Below, piece after piece: positions 25,436 through 34,020 of a stretch of DNA of 64,000 nucleotides. Under the pieces are notes generated by a model. That model was not told where the DNA came from and did not search any database. It saw only the letters and a program-made list of their open reading frames with translations. This stretch comes from an uncultured Eubacteriales bacterium (lineage in GTDB: Bacteria; Bacillota; Clostridia; Oscillospirales; Acutalibacteraceae). Location of the stretch: NCBI GenBank assembly GCA_951801675.1, contig CATONX010000007.1, positions 38,515-102,514 on the forward strand, in the 5' to 3' direction. Numbering within the stretch: position 1 is the stretch's first letter; the number at the start of each line of letters is the position of its first letter. The position numbers and the translations under genes are program-made.

Positions 25436-26164
25436 CTACATGCTCTTATAGGCGTCACAGACGGTTTTCATATCCCCGAGCATCTTGACATTGCCGTGGT
25501 CGAGCCACATAACATGCTTGCAAAGCCGTTCGATCTGTTCAATCGAATGGGACACAATCAGCACCGTCGTGTCGTTGGCCATCAATTCCTTGATGCGCTC
25601 TTCGCACTTTTGCTGGAACAGGAAATCGCCCACCGACAAAATCTCGTCCACAATCAGAATATCCGGTTTTGTAATGGTCGCCACCGCAAACCCTAAGCGC
25701 GCCACCATACCGGAGGAAAAGTTCTTGAGCGCCACATCCACAAAGTCCTGCAGCTCAGCAAATTCAATAATTTCGTCGAACTTTTCCTTCATATGCTTTT
25801 TCGTGTATCCCAGCACCAGGCCGTTTAAGAGCACATTCTCCCGTGCAGTCAGGTCCATATCAAAGCCCGCGCCCAGCTCAATCAGCGGCGAAATTGTCCC
25901 GTAGGTTTTCGCCCAGCCCTCGGTGGGCTTTAAAATCCCGGAAACCACCTTCAAAAACGTACTCTTTCCGGAGCCGTTGAGACCCACGATTCCAAACACG
26001 TCGCCCTTTTCAATGTTGACGCTGACGTTTTGAAGCGCCGTGAATTCCTCGAAGCGCAGCTGGCGCTTGCACATCTTAATAAAATATTCCTTAATGGAGT
26101 CCACCTTGTCCTTGGACATGTTGAACTTCATGGTAACATTGTTCACTTCAATCGCATTGGGCAC
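25436..26164 (-). CDS. Polysaccharide ABC exporter, ATP-binding subunit (Wzt/TagH type, short form)
   Basis: A 242-residue ATPase. It has Walker A IVGLNGSGKSTFLK, the signature NFSSGMVARLGFAVA, Walker B DILIVDEILSVGD and the switch His in IVSHSIEQI. VNNVTMKFNM at the start and LIELGAGFDMDLTARENV are typical of O-antigen/teichoic acid exporters. The start is GTG 26164 after AGGAGGGG. There is no C-terminal carbohydrate-binding domain, so chain-end recognition of the Wzt O9a type is not expected. It pairs with the permease upstream. Confidence 0.9.
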   Translation of the reverse strand: MPNAIEVNNVTMKFNMSKDKVDSIKEYFIKMCKRQLRFEEFTALQNVSVNIEKGDVFGIVGLNGSGKSTFLKVVSGILKPTEGWAKTYGTISPLIELGAGFDMDLTARENVLLNGLVLGYTKKHMKEKFDEIIEFAELQDFVDVALKNFSSGMVARLGFAVATITKPDILIVDEILSVGDFLFQQKCEERIKELMANDTTVLIVSHSIEQIERLCKHVMWLDHGNVKMLGDMKTVCDAYKSM

Positions 26165-26181
26165 CCCGAATCCCCTCCTCT

Positions 26182-26976
26182 TTACACATACAGAATAAAC
26201 TTGTCCTGCTTGCGCTTGAACGCCCACACGCCAAGCACCAAAAAGAACAGGGAACAGGCGGCGCATATGAGGTTCACTTCAAGCCCCGGAATCACGCCGT
26301 CCATCACGACCCGTCTGAAATAGGTCACATAGTAATACATGGGATTGAACTGCACAATGGACATGAGCGTAAAGCTCCCGAGCCTCGTATCGGTCAGCAG
26401 GCTCTCCGGGTAAATGAGGGGGGTCAGGTACATCCACGCGGTAATGAAAACCGAATAGAGATGCCCTACGTCCCGGAAAAACACGTTCAAGGTAGCCAGC
26501 AGCAGGCTCAGGCCCACGGTAAAAACAAAAACATAGATCATCGGAATCGGGAAAAGCAGCATCGTCCAGTGGAACGGCACCCCGTCAATGAGCATCATGA
26601 CGATTACCGCTACCAAAGAAAACAGCATATTGACAAAGGCAAACACGGTTTTCTGCAGCGGGAAAATGTACTTGGGCAGATACACCTTCTTAATGAGCGA
26701 CGCTCCGCTGATCACCGATGTCAAAGAATTGGAGGTGGCTTCCGACATAAAATTGAAAATCAGCGCGCCGGTGAGATAATAAGAAGCATAATAAGGCTGC
26801 TTAAACTTAAACATCTGGCTGAACACGACCGCAATGACCAGTGCCATCAGAATCGGGTTGAGGATGCTCCACAAAAACCCCAAAGCCGACCGGCGGTATT
26901 TTACCTTCAAGTCCCTGGCCACCAAATCCATCAGCAGATGGCGGTACCGGGTGAATGTCTGCAAATACGCTTTCAA
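26182..26976 (-). CDS. Polysaccharide ABC exporter, permease subunit (Wzm/TagG type)
   Basis: A 264-residue ABC-2 permease with about six membrane helices. It begins with an amphipathic RYRHLLMDLVARDLKVKYRRS segment, characteristic of Wzm/TagG, then helices around LGFLWSILNPILMALVIAVVF, ALIFNFMSEATSNSL, VFAFVNMLFSLVAVIVMML, VFTVGLSLLLATLNVFFRDV and a last one ending KRKQDKFILYV. It exports a lipid-linked glycan. TTG 26976 is used with GAGGGTGAAAACGAT upstream. It lies between rfbC and the ATPase gene. Confidence 0.9.
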   Translation of the reverse strand: MKAYLQTFTRYRHLLMDLVARDLKVKYRRSALGFLWSILNPILMALVIAVVFSQMFKFKQPYYASYYLTGALIFNFMSEATSNSLTSVISGASLIKKVYLPKYIFPLQKTVFAFVNMLFSLVAVIVMMLIDGVPFHWTMLLFPIPMIYVFVFTVGLSLLLATLNVFFRDVGHLYSVFITAWMYLTPLIYPESLLTDTRLGSFTLMSIVQFNPMYYYVTYFRRVVMDGVIPGLEVNLICAACSLFFLVLGVWAFKRKQDKFILYV

Positions 26977-26989
26977 ATCGTTTTCACCC

Positions 26990-27541
26990 TCATCTATTCA
27001 AGTCTTTGAACGCCCCGTTCTTTTTGTCCTTCTCGCTTAAGAGGATTTCCATACCCTCGGGAATCGGCCAATCGATGCCGATGTCCGGGTCCGCGTAATA
27101 AAGAGCGCCTTCGTCGGTTGGGTCATAGAAGCGGGTGCACTTGTACACAAACTCCGCCACGTCCGACAGCACCAAAAACCCGTGGGCAAACCCTTCGGGT
27201 ACGTAAAACTGGCGCTTGTTCTCCTTGGAAAGAAGGACGCCGTGCCATTTGCCGTAGGTCTTGCTGCCCGGGCGGATGTCCACCGCCACGTCGTAGACCT
27301 CTCCTTCGATGACCCGCACCAGCTTTCCCTGGGGATTCTTCTTCTGGAAATGAAGGCCCCGCAGCACGCCCTTCTTGGAGCGGGACTGGTTGTCCTGCAC
27401 AAAGACCATGTCAAGACCGGCGGCCTTGAAGTCGTTATAGTTGTAGGTCTCCATAAAATAGCCCCGGTTGTCGCCGAACACCTTCGGCTCAATGATATAT
27501 AAGTCCTCAATGTCGGTTTTGATAAAGGTAAACTGTCCCAT
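26990..27541 (-). CDS. rfbC: dTDP-4-dehydrorhamnose 3,5-epimerase
   Basis: A 183-residue cupin epimerase, third step to dTDP-L-rhamnose. The motifs are LYIIEPKVFGDNRGYFMETYN, FVQDNQSRSKKGVLRGLHFQ (His of the active site), DIRPGSKTYGKWHGVLLS and FYVPEGFAHGFLVLSD. The start at ATG 27541 has AAGGTGAGAAAG upstream. The 118-base gap to rfbB contains hairpins but no gene. Confidence 0.97.
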   Translation of the reverse strand: MGQFTFIKTDIEDLYIIEPKVFGDNRGYFMETYNYNDFKAAGLDMVFVQDNQSRSKKGVLRGLHFQKKNPQGKLVRVIEGEVYDVAVDIRPGSKTYGKWHGVLLSKENKRQFYVPEGFAHGFLVLSDVAEFVYKCTRFYDPTDEGALYYADPDIGIDWPIPEGMEILLSEKDKKNGAFKDLNR

Positions 27542-27581
27542 ATGTTTTCTTTCTCACCTTTCCATGGAAATCATGCCCTGG

Positions 27582-27646
27582 CGGCAAAACTGCCGTGATA
27601 TGGATATGTTTGGCTTCTGCCTGCCTTCGCATACAAAAGCCAAACA
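27582..27646 (-). other. Hairpins in the rfbB-rfbC gap
   Basis: TGTTTGGCTT / AAGCCAAACA (27607-27616 with 27637-27646) and a smaller CGGC/GCCG hairpin near 27583-27598. There is no T run, so these are more likely processing or stability elements than a terminator. Confidence 0.4.
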
Positions 27647-27659
27647 CCAAATACACCGC

Positions 27660-28721
27660 TTATTTATCCGCGTACATCTTCTGGTAATACTTCTGGTATT
27701 CGCCGCTGGTGACGTTCTTCATCCAGTCCATATGGTCCAGATACCACTGGATGGTCAGCTTGATACCGTCCTCAAAGCAGGTCTCCGGGTACCAGCCCAG
27801 GTCCTTCTTGATCTTTTCCGGGTCAATGCCGTAACGGCGGTCGTGGCCCTTGCGGTCCTCCACATGCTTCATCATGTGCTCGCCCACCGCCGGGTCCACA
27901 TGCTCTTTGATGTAGGCAAGGATGGTCTTGACGATGAAAATGTTGGGCCGCTCGTTGTGGCCGCCCACGTTATACACCTCGCCCACCTTGCCGCCGCGCA
28001 CCACCATGTCGATGGCCTTGCAATGGTCCTCCACATACAGCCAGTCGCGCACCTGCATGCCGTCGCCATAGATGGGCAGGTCCTTATGGGCCAGGGTATT
28101 GTTGATGATGAGGGGAATGAGCTTCTCCGGGAACTGGAAGGGGCCGTAGTTGTTCGAGCAGCGGGTGATGTTCACCGGGAACTTATAAGTATCGTGATAC
28201 GCTTTCACGAACAGGTCGGCGCTGGCTTTGCTGGAAGAATAGGGGCTGTGGGGGTCGAGCGGGGTCGTTTCCATGAAATACCCGGTCTCGCCCAAAGAGC
28301 CGTACACCTCGTCGGTGGATACCTGCAAGAACTTACAGCCGTCCTTATACTGGTCGTCGCCGGTCTGCCAGGCGAGCTTTGCGTTGTTTAACAGGTTGAC
28401 AGTACCGAGGACGTTGGTCTTAACAAAGATCTCCGGATCGGCAATGGAGCGGTCCACATGGCTTTCCGCGGCAAAGTTGACCACATAGTCAAAGTCAAAC
28501 TCTTGGAACAACGCCGCTACCGCCGCCTGGTCGCAGATGTCCACCTGCCGAAACACGTAGTTCGGGTGGTTCTCCACCTCTTTGAGGTTTTCGAGATTGC
28601 CCGCATAGGTCAGCTTATCGATATTGACGATTTTCACGTCGTCGTATTTTTTGAGCATATACAGCACAAAGTTCGAGCCGATAAAGCCCGCGCCTCCGGT
28701 TACCAGATAGGTTTTCATCAT
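27660..28721 (-). CDS. rfbB: dTDP-glucose 4,6-dehydratase
   Basis: A 353-residue extended SDR, second step to dTDP-L-rhamnose. The motifs are YLVTGGAGFIGSNFV (NAD binding), NFAAESHVDRSI, FLQVSTDEVYGSLGE (catalytic Thr-Asp-Glu), the Tyr-Lys pair in DPHSPYSSSKASAD, and TRCSNNYGPFQFPEKLIPL. Two adjacent ATG codons (28721, 28718) could start it. The order rfbA-rfbD-rfbB-rfbC is complete on this strand. Confidence 0.97.
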   Translation of the reverse strand: MMKTYLVTGGAGFIGSNFVLYMLKKYDDVKIVNIDKLTYAGNLENLKEVENHPNYVFRQVDICDQAAVAALFQEFDFDYVVNFAAESHVDRSIADPEIFVKTNVLGTVNLLNNAKLAWQTGDDQYKDGCKFLQVSTDEVYGSLGETGYFMETTPLDPHSPYSSSKASADLFVKAYHDTYKFPVNITRCSNNYGPFQFPEKLIPLIINNTLAHKDLPIYGDGMQVRDWLYVEDHCKAIDMVVRGGKVGEVYNVGGHNERPNIFIVKTILAYIKEHVDPAVGEHMMKHVEDRKGHDRRYGIDPEKIKKDLGWYPETCFEDGIKLTIQWYLDHMDWMKNVTSGEYQKYYQKMYADK

Positions 28722-28736
28722 CCTTGTCCGCCTTTC

Positions 28737-29621
28737 TTACATGTCCTTGAGGTTTTTCAGATAGCATTCCAGAGCTTCCTGCCAGTCGCGCATTTCGTCC
28801 CCCACCGTGCAGCGCAGCATCCGGTTGTCTAAAGACGAGAAGGCGGGCCGCTTGGCCTTTTGCACGTATTCCTGGGAGGTGACGGGACGGACCTTACAGT
28901 CGATCCCCGCATATTCCACGATCTTGCAGGCGAAATCGTACCAGGTGCATTCTCCCGTCCCCGTGCAGTGGTACACGCCGTACTGCTCGGTAGCCGCAGC
29001 CTTTAAGATATGATGGGCAAGGTCGGCGGCGTTGGTGGGATTGCCCCGCTGGTCGTTGACCACGGTGATTTCCTCGTTTGCCTTGGCGATGCGCAGGATG
29101 GTCTTGACAAAGTTCTTCCCCACATAACCGTAAAGCCAGGAGGTGCGCAGGATGAAATACTTTTTGCAGAATTCCCGCACGTACTGCTCACCAAGGTACT
29201 TGCTCTTTCCATAAACGCTCTGCGGGTCGCACAGGTCCCATTCCACGTAAGGAACGCTTCCGTCCCCGGAAAACACATAGTCGGTGGACACGTGTACAAG
29301 CTTCGCATCCATCTTGTCGGCGGCCAAGGCCATGTTGCGAGCACCCAGGGCGTTTGCCTTAAACGCCGCGTCCTGATTGTCCTCACAGCCTTCCACGTTG
29401 GTCATGGCGGCGCAGTTGATCAGCAAATCAAAGGGATTCCCCTCAAAGAAACGGCTGACCGCCTCCTGGTCCGCAATGTCCAGCTCGTCTAAGTCCACGC
29501 CGGTGACCTGGGCGTTTTGATAACATGCCGGGATGGCTCCCAGCTCCGACCGTCCCTCATGTAAGATTTTCGCCAGCTCATTTCCAAGCTGACCGTTTCG
29601 GCCCGTAATCAGTATTTTCAC
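28737..29621 (-). CDS. rfbD: dTDP-4-dehydrorhamnose reductase
   Basis: A 294-residue SDR, last step to dTDP-L-rhamnose. The motifs are ILITGRNGQLGNELAKIL, INCAAMTNVEGCEDN, HVSTDYVFSGDGSVPYVEWD, the YGKSK active site in DPQSVYGKSKYLGEQ, and LRTSWLYG. The start is GTG 29621. It lies 20 bases from rfbA and 15 bases from rfbB. Confidence 0.96.
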   Translation of the reverse strand: MKILITGRNGQLGNELAKILHEGRSELGAIPACYQNAQVTGVDLDELDIADQEAVSRFFEGNPFDLLINCAAMTNVEGCEDNQDAAFKANALGARNMALAADKMDAKLVHVSTDYVFSGDGSVPYVEWDLCDPQSVYGKSKYLGEQYVREFCKKYFILRTSWLYGYVGKNFVKTILRIAKANEEITVVNDQRGNPTNAADLAHHILKAAATEQYGVYHCTGTGECTWYDFACKIVEYAGIDCKVRPVTSQEYVQKAKRPAFSSLDNRMLRCTVGDEMRDWQEALECYLKNLKDM

Positions 29622-29641
29622 GAAAACGTCTCCGTCCTTCC

Positions 29642-30517
29642 TTATACCTCGATGGTGTTAGCGATATGGAACAGGTAATCGCCATACTCGCTCTTTTTAA
29701 ACCGCTCGGCCTGCACGAGAAGCTGCTCCTTGTTGATAAAGCCGCGGCGGTAGGCGATTTCCTCGATGCAGGAGATATACAGTCCCTGCCTCGTCTGCAC
29801 CGCTTCGACGAAATTGGCCGCGTCCAGCATGGCCCGGTGGGTTCCCGTATCCAGCCACGCCATTCCTCTGCCGAAGAGCTCCACCTTCAGCTTGCCTTGC
29901 TCAAGATAAGCGTTGTTGACGGCGGTGATTTCCAGCTCGCCTCGGGCGGAGGGCTTAATGGACTTGGCGATCTCCACCACCTGGTTATCATAGAAATAAA
30001 GGCCGGGCACCGCGTAGTTGGACTTGGGATGCTCCGGCTTTTCCTCGATGGAAAGAACCGTGCCGTCCTTATCGAACTCCACCACGCCGAAATCTCTCGG
30101 TTCGCTGACGTGGTAGCCGAAGATGGTCGCGCCTTCCTTGCGGCCCGCTGCGGCGGCCAGCCGGCCGGAGAAGCCGTAGCCGTAGAAGATGTTGTCCCCC
30201 AGCACCAGGCAGACGTTGTCGTCGCCGATGAAGTCCGCCCCCAGGATAAAGGCTTCCGCCAAGCCGCGGGGCGCTTCCTGCACCACGTAGGAGAACGTGA
30301 GCCCCAAATGGCTTCCGTCCCCAAAAAGCGCTTGAAACACCGGCAGGTCTCTCGGAGTGGAGATAATCAGGATTTCCTGAATCCCGGCCAGCATCAGGGT
30401 GGACAGGGGATAATAAATCATCGGCTTATCGTAGACGGTCAGAATCTGCTTGGAGCAGGCGATGGTCGACGGATAAAGCCGGGTCCCCGCGCCGCCCGCA
30501 AGAATAATGCCTTTCAT
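29642..30517 (-). CDS. rfbA: Glucose-1-phosphate thymidylyltransferase
   Basis: A 291-residue nucleotidyltransferase that makes dTDP-glucose, first step of the pathway. The motifs are [87 protein letters not shown] and [17 protein letters not shown] 30517 follows ATGAGGTTTTTGT. The length and motifs are standard. Confidence 0.97.
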   Translation of the reverse strand: MKGIILAGGAGTRLYPSTIACSKQILTVYDKPMIYYPLSTLMLAGIQEILIISTPRDLPVFQALFGDGSHLGLTFSYVVQEAPRGLAEAFILGADFIGDDNVCLVLGDNIFYGYGFSGRLAAAAGRKEGATIFGYHVSEPRDFGVVEFDKDGTVLSIEEKPEHPKSNYAVPGLYFYDNQVVEIAKSIKPSARGELEITAVNNAYLEQGKLKVELFGRGMAWLDTGTHRAMLDAANFVEAVQTRQGLYISCIEEIAYRRGFINKEQLLVQAERFKKSEYGDYLFHIANTIEV

Positions 30518-30544
30518 ACAAAAACCTCATTTCCTATCGTTTCT

Positions 30545-31471
30545 TTATGCAAACAAGAGCTGCCCGGCCTTGCGGACCAGCCCATTCTTACCGTGTCCGT
30601 TGCGCAGAAGATGCGCCATGCGGTGAAGCTTGCCGTACTCCGGCATCCTCGCGTATCCCAGCACCAGCTCGGCCTGTTCCTTGGAAAGCTTCCCCTGATA
30701 ACGCTCGTAGAAACCGGCCGCCTGCCGGTAGGTATCGGTCAGCACCTTGTGAATCTGTTCGGTTTTCGACAGCCTTGCCGCCACATATTTGGGATCCCGG
30801 ACGTTCTTGGCACCCACCTCATTGTTCCCATGCTGCCGGTAGCGGATGGTGGACTCGGGAACAAACCCGATCTTCCCAAAAGCCGCCGCCACCAGCGCCA
30901 GCCACCAGTCGTGCATGATGGCGCTGTCGGGCGGGGCCTTGGCTAAGTCGAGCAACGGGCGGTTTGCCAGCATCGTGCAGCCGGTAACCACGTTCTGCGC
31001 CAGCAGCTTTGGAAGAGAAACCCGGCGGCTGTCCAGGTTTTGCAGCCGGAACATGGAGGGTGCAATGGTACGCAGGTTCTCGTCCACTACCTCCAGGTCG
31101 GTATGGACCAAAATCGGCGTTCCCGGCGGGTTCTCCCGCTCCAGGTGCGCCATCTCCCCCATGGTTTTTTCCACCTTGTCGGGCAGCCACACGTCGTCGT
31201 GGTCACAGGTCATGGCGTAGGCACTTTTACTCAGAGAAAGCAGGCGGAAAAAGTTCGCCTGGGCGCTCCCGGAATTGACTTTATTTGGAATTACCCGTAT
31301 TTTGGACGGGTATTTCGCTTCGTATGCCAAAAGAATTTCCATGGTGCGGTCCTTGGAGCCGTCGTCCCCAATGAGCAGCGTCCAATCGGTATACGTCTGC
31401 TTTAGAATGGATTCGATTTGCTCGCCGACGTATGCTTCCCCTTGATAGACCGCCATCAAAATGTCAATCAT
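30545..31471 (-). CDS. Family 2 glycosyltransferase (rhamnosyltransferase-like)
   Basis: A 308-residue protein with a single GT-A domain. It has IDILMAVYQGEAYVGEQIESI at the start, LIGDDGSKDRT, the DxD-like TCDHDDVWLPDKV, and VTGCTMLANRPL with HDWWLALVAAAFG. This set (DDGS..D, CDQDDVW-like, HDWW) is typical of rhamnosyltransferases such as RgpB-like enzymes. It overlaps the upstream GT2 gene by four bases. It probably adds rhamnose from the dTDP-L-Rha made by the four genes downstream; linkage is unknown. Confidence 0.85.
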   Translation of the reverse strand: MIDILMAVYQGEAYVGEQIESILKQTYTDWTLLIGDDGSKDRTMEILLAYEAKYPSKIRVIPNKVNSGSAQANFFRLLSLSKSAYAMTCDHDDVWLPDKVEKTMGEMAHLERENPPGTPILVHTDLEVVDENLRTIAPSMFRLQNLDSRRVSLPKLLAQNVVTGCTMLANRPLLDLAKAPPDSAIMHDWWLALVAAAFGKIGFVPESTIRYRQHGNNEVGAKNVRDPKYVAARLSKTEQIHKVLTDTYRQAAGFYERYQGKLSKEQAELVLGYARMPEYGKLHRMAHLLRNGHGKNGLVRKAGQLLFA

Positions 31472-32352
31472 GCTTCGGCCGCCCCTCCCTTCCCCCGGCT
31501 CACTTTCCCTTTTAAAAGGGTCAGCCCGTACTTCGCGTAAATCCCGGTATATACAAGCCCGGTGACAAAGGGGTTATATTGCTTTCGGTAATGCTTTTGA
31601 TAGAAAAGCAGCATGGCGTGATGAAAGTGATAAATGATGGGTTTCGACTTCTGGTGCAGGCCGCTTTGCCCTTTCAAATGGGTGATAGTCCCGTCGGCAA
31701 AGTATACCACCCGGTACCCTTTTTCCTTGATGCGGTAGCAAAGGTCCAGGTCCTCCCCGTACATAAAGAAGTCCTCATCAAACCCGCCCACCTGCTCATA
31801 TACGGCTTTGGGCACCAGCATGCACGCGCCGGAAACCGCGTCCACATCGCTGTTCTTTTCAGGATCGATGAACGTTTGGTGATAGGCGCCGTATTTGGGG
31901 TTCTCAGGGTGCTTTTTGTCCATCCCCATAAAGTAATAAAGGGCAGCGGACGGCGTGGGAAATCCCCGTTTGCAGCCGCTGTCCAGCGTCCCGTCGGGCA
32001 GCACGGTACGAAGGCCCAGCACGCCGATAGAGGGGTCGTCCTTCAAATAGGCAGCGCCTGTGTCGATGGCTCCGTCGTGCACAATGGTATCCGAGTTTAA
32101 AAATAAGAGGAGATCGCCCCTCGCCTCTTTCGCCCCCAAGTTGCAGGCATGGCCGAATCCATGGTTTTCCACCCCGGAAAACACCCGCACCCGCTCGTCC
32201 TTTGGCCCCAGATAGCGCTGTGCTTCGTTGCTGGAGTTATCCATCACCAGCACCTCAAAGGACGCCTTATGGGTGGCGGCAAACACCGATTCCACCGTCT
32301 GGGCCGTCAGGTCTTTCGTATTGTGATTGATGATGATTACCGATACGTCCAC
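31468..32352 (-). CDS. Family 2 glycosyltransferase (rhamnosyltransferase-like, WbbL type)
   Basis: A 294-residue protein. It starts MDVSVIIINHNTKDLTAQTV, has MDNSSNEAQRYL, NHGFGHACNLGAKEARGD, FLNSDTIVHDGA and SGACMLVPKAVYEQVGGFDEDFFMYGEDLDLCYRI, the usual WbbL-like rhamnosyltransferase pattern with the last motif as catalytic base. The start is GTG 32352 after GCAGGAGTG. It is the second gene of the operon, after the priming sugar-phosphate transferase, so it likely adds the second sugar on the lipid carrier. Confidence 0.88.
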   Translation of the reverse strand: MDVSVIIINHNTKDLTAQTVESVFAATHKASFEVLVMDNSSNEAQRYLGPKDERVRVFSGVENHGFGHACNLGAKEARGDLLLFLNSDTIVHDGAIDTGAAYLKDDPSIGVLGLRTVLPDGTLDSGCKRGFPTPSAALYYFMGMDKKHPENPKYGAYHQTFIDPEKNSDVDAVSGACMLVPKAVYEQVGGFDEDFFMYGEDLDLCYRIKEKGYRVVYFADGTITHLKGQSGLHQKSKPIIYHFHHAMLLFYQKHYRKQYNPFVTGLVYTGIYAKYGLTLLKGKVSRGKGGAAEA

Positions 32353-32387
32353 ATGGCACACTCCTGCTCGCAAATTTCGGCGCAAGG

Positions 32388-33752
32388 CTATTCCTCGGTG
32401 GTTTTCTTCGTCTGGGCCATCCGTTCTCCTTGCTGGATGCCTTCGGTTTTATCCGGCATCATCACCACGCGCAGGGTCAAGATCATCAGCTTCAAATCCA
32501 GCAGTAAGGAATAGTTTTCAATATAGATCAGGTCCATCAGGAGCTTGTCGTAGGCGGTGGTGTTGTATTTTCCATAAACCTGGGCATAGCCGGTCAGACC
32601 TGCCTTGGCTTTGAGGCGGTAGGCGAACTCCGGCATGGACTTTTCGTATTCCGCGGCGATCTCCGGCCGTTCCGGGCGGGGACCCACCAGAGACATGTCC
32701 CCTTTCAGGACATTAAAAAGCTGTGGAATTTCATCAATACGTAGCTTGCGTATGACTTTTCCCACAGGCGTAATCCGGTCGTCGTCCACCGTAGCCAGCT
32801 GCGCGCCGTTTCGCTCCGCGTCCACGATCATGGAGCGAAACTTCAGCACCTTAAACACCTTTCCATCAATGGTCAGACGTTCCTGGGTGTAGAACACGTT
32901 CTTGTGGTCGTAAGCCCAGATGGCCAGAGCCGTCACCAAAAAAACCGGCGACAGCACCAAAATGCCGCAAAAGGAACCTACAATGTCCAAAAGCCGCTTA
33001 TACAGCCGCTTTTCGTTGGTCAGGCCCTGGTTGCGCAAAAAGAGCATGGGGGTATCCACCACCCGGATGTCGGTGGCGCCGTTAACCAGAATGTTCGTGA
33101 TGGAAGGGACCACATAAAGCCGCTTGGCTTTCTGATAGCACAAATTGATCATCCATTGCCGAAGCTCCGTACTGTTGACAGAGAGGACGATGGAATCAAA
33201 CGGCTCCATCGCCGCCTCGATGGCCTCCCGGCCTTCGCTTACGTTGATTTCTTTTAAGATCCGGTACTTATCCACAATCCGGTTGAGCTTTTTCTTAATG
33301 GTATGGTTAATCTCGTCGTCGTAGATGAGAAGCATATCGTGAGGCGGATAAATCTGATAATAGACCCGGTTTGCAATGCAGGCCCAGAAGGTAACGATAA
33401 TCATTTGAATTACCGTCAGCCAGATAAAGCCCACAAAATCCACGAACTCATAGGAAAGCAGGGATGCGAGCAAAAACATAATCGTGTTGCAAAGGCCCAG
33501 CGCAATGGCGTGGGACAAAAGAATTTCGGTAATCCGGTTCTGCCCCACCTGATGGCCTTTCATCAGAATGACCGTCACCGTTACGATAAGCGCGTATACG
33601 ATGGTCAGCAGATAGTTCCCGTTTCGGAAAAAAGGGTTGGGAATATCGCTGTTATAAAGGCTGATCCACAGAAAATAAAACGCGCCGGACAAGATTACGA
33701 TATCGAACAGCACCATAATGGTACGGATCGTCTGTTTAAACTGAAATCTCAT
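32388..33752 (-). CDS. Polyprenyl-phosphate sugar-1-phosphate transferase (initiating enzyme)
   Basis: A 454-residue PHPT-family enzyme that starts glycan synthesis by moving a sugar phosphate to undecaprenyl phosphate. About five N-terminal membrane helices precede a CoA-binding-like middle domain. The C-terminal catalytic domain has KRLLDIVGSFCGILVLSPVF, FYTQERLTIDGKVFKVLKFRSM, LRIDEIPQLFNVLKGDMSLVGPRPERPE and GLTGYAQVYGKYNTTAYDKLLMDLIYIENYSLLLDLKL. ATG 33752 follows GAGGACAAC. It is the first gene of the operon, with a good promoter at 33878-33906. Confidence 0.93.
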   Translation of the reverse strand: MRFQFKQTIRTIMVLFDIVILSGAFYFLWISLYNSDIPNPFFRNGNYLLTIVYALIVTVTVILMKGHQVGQNRITEILLSHAIALGLCNTIMFLLASLLSYEFVDFVGFIWLTVIQMIIVTFWACIANRVYYQIYPPHDMLLIYDDEINHTIKKKLNRIVDKYRILKEINVSEGREAIEAAMEPFDSIVLSVNSTELRQWMINLCYQKAKRLYVVPSITNILVNGATDIRVVDTPMLFLRNQGLTNEKRLYKRLLDIVGSFCGILVLSPVFLVTALAIWAYDHKNVFYTQERLTIDGKVFKVLKFRSMIVDAERNGAQLATVDDDRITPVGKVIRKLRIDEIPQLFNVLKGDMSLVGPRPERPEIAAEYEKSMPEFAYRLKAKAGLTGYAQVYGKYNTTAYDKLLMDLIYIENYSLLLDLKLMILTLRVVMMPDKTEGIQQGERMAQTKKTTEE

Positions 33753-33877
33753 GTTGTCCTCACTACTATACAGATTCCGGCCGCCGTGATTCATGGCGTG
33801 CCATCGTGATAAAACGTCCCGGTTTGCAGAAGAAGAAAATTGGGATAATTTGTATATTTGCGCATTCCATAAACCTT

Positions 33878-33906
33878 ATCATACAACATCGCAGCCCTGA
33901 ATTCAA
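33878..33906 (-). promoter_or_regulatory. Promoter of the polysaccharide operon
   Basis: Minus strand TTGAAT, 17-base spacer, TATGAT (plus coordinates 33901-33906 and 33878-33883). It would drive the whole 10-kb operon down to 23543. The remaining 34021-33753 gap holds no gene. Confidence 0.6.
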
Positions 33907-34020
33907 CCTCATCCGCCATTTCCTCGGAGAAAAACCTTCCAGCCCTCTCCTTATTGTCCCGTAAGAAGGGCAAATTATGAGTGCGAACTGGAAAAAAGCT
34001 CCTCACCACGTACGTTTCCG

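Noticed and set aside
33753..34009. 72-codon minus-strand frame upstream of the sugar transferase
   Set aside because: It overlaps the operon promoter and has no homology I can see; probably non-coding.
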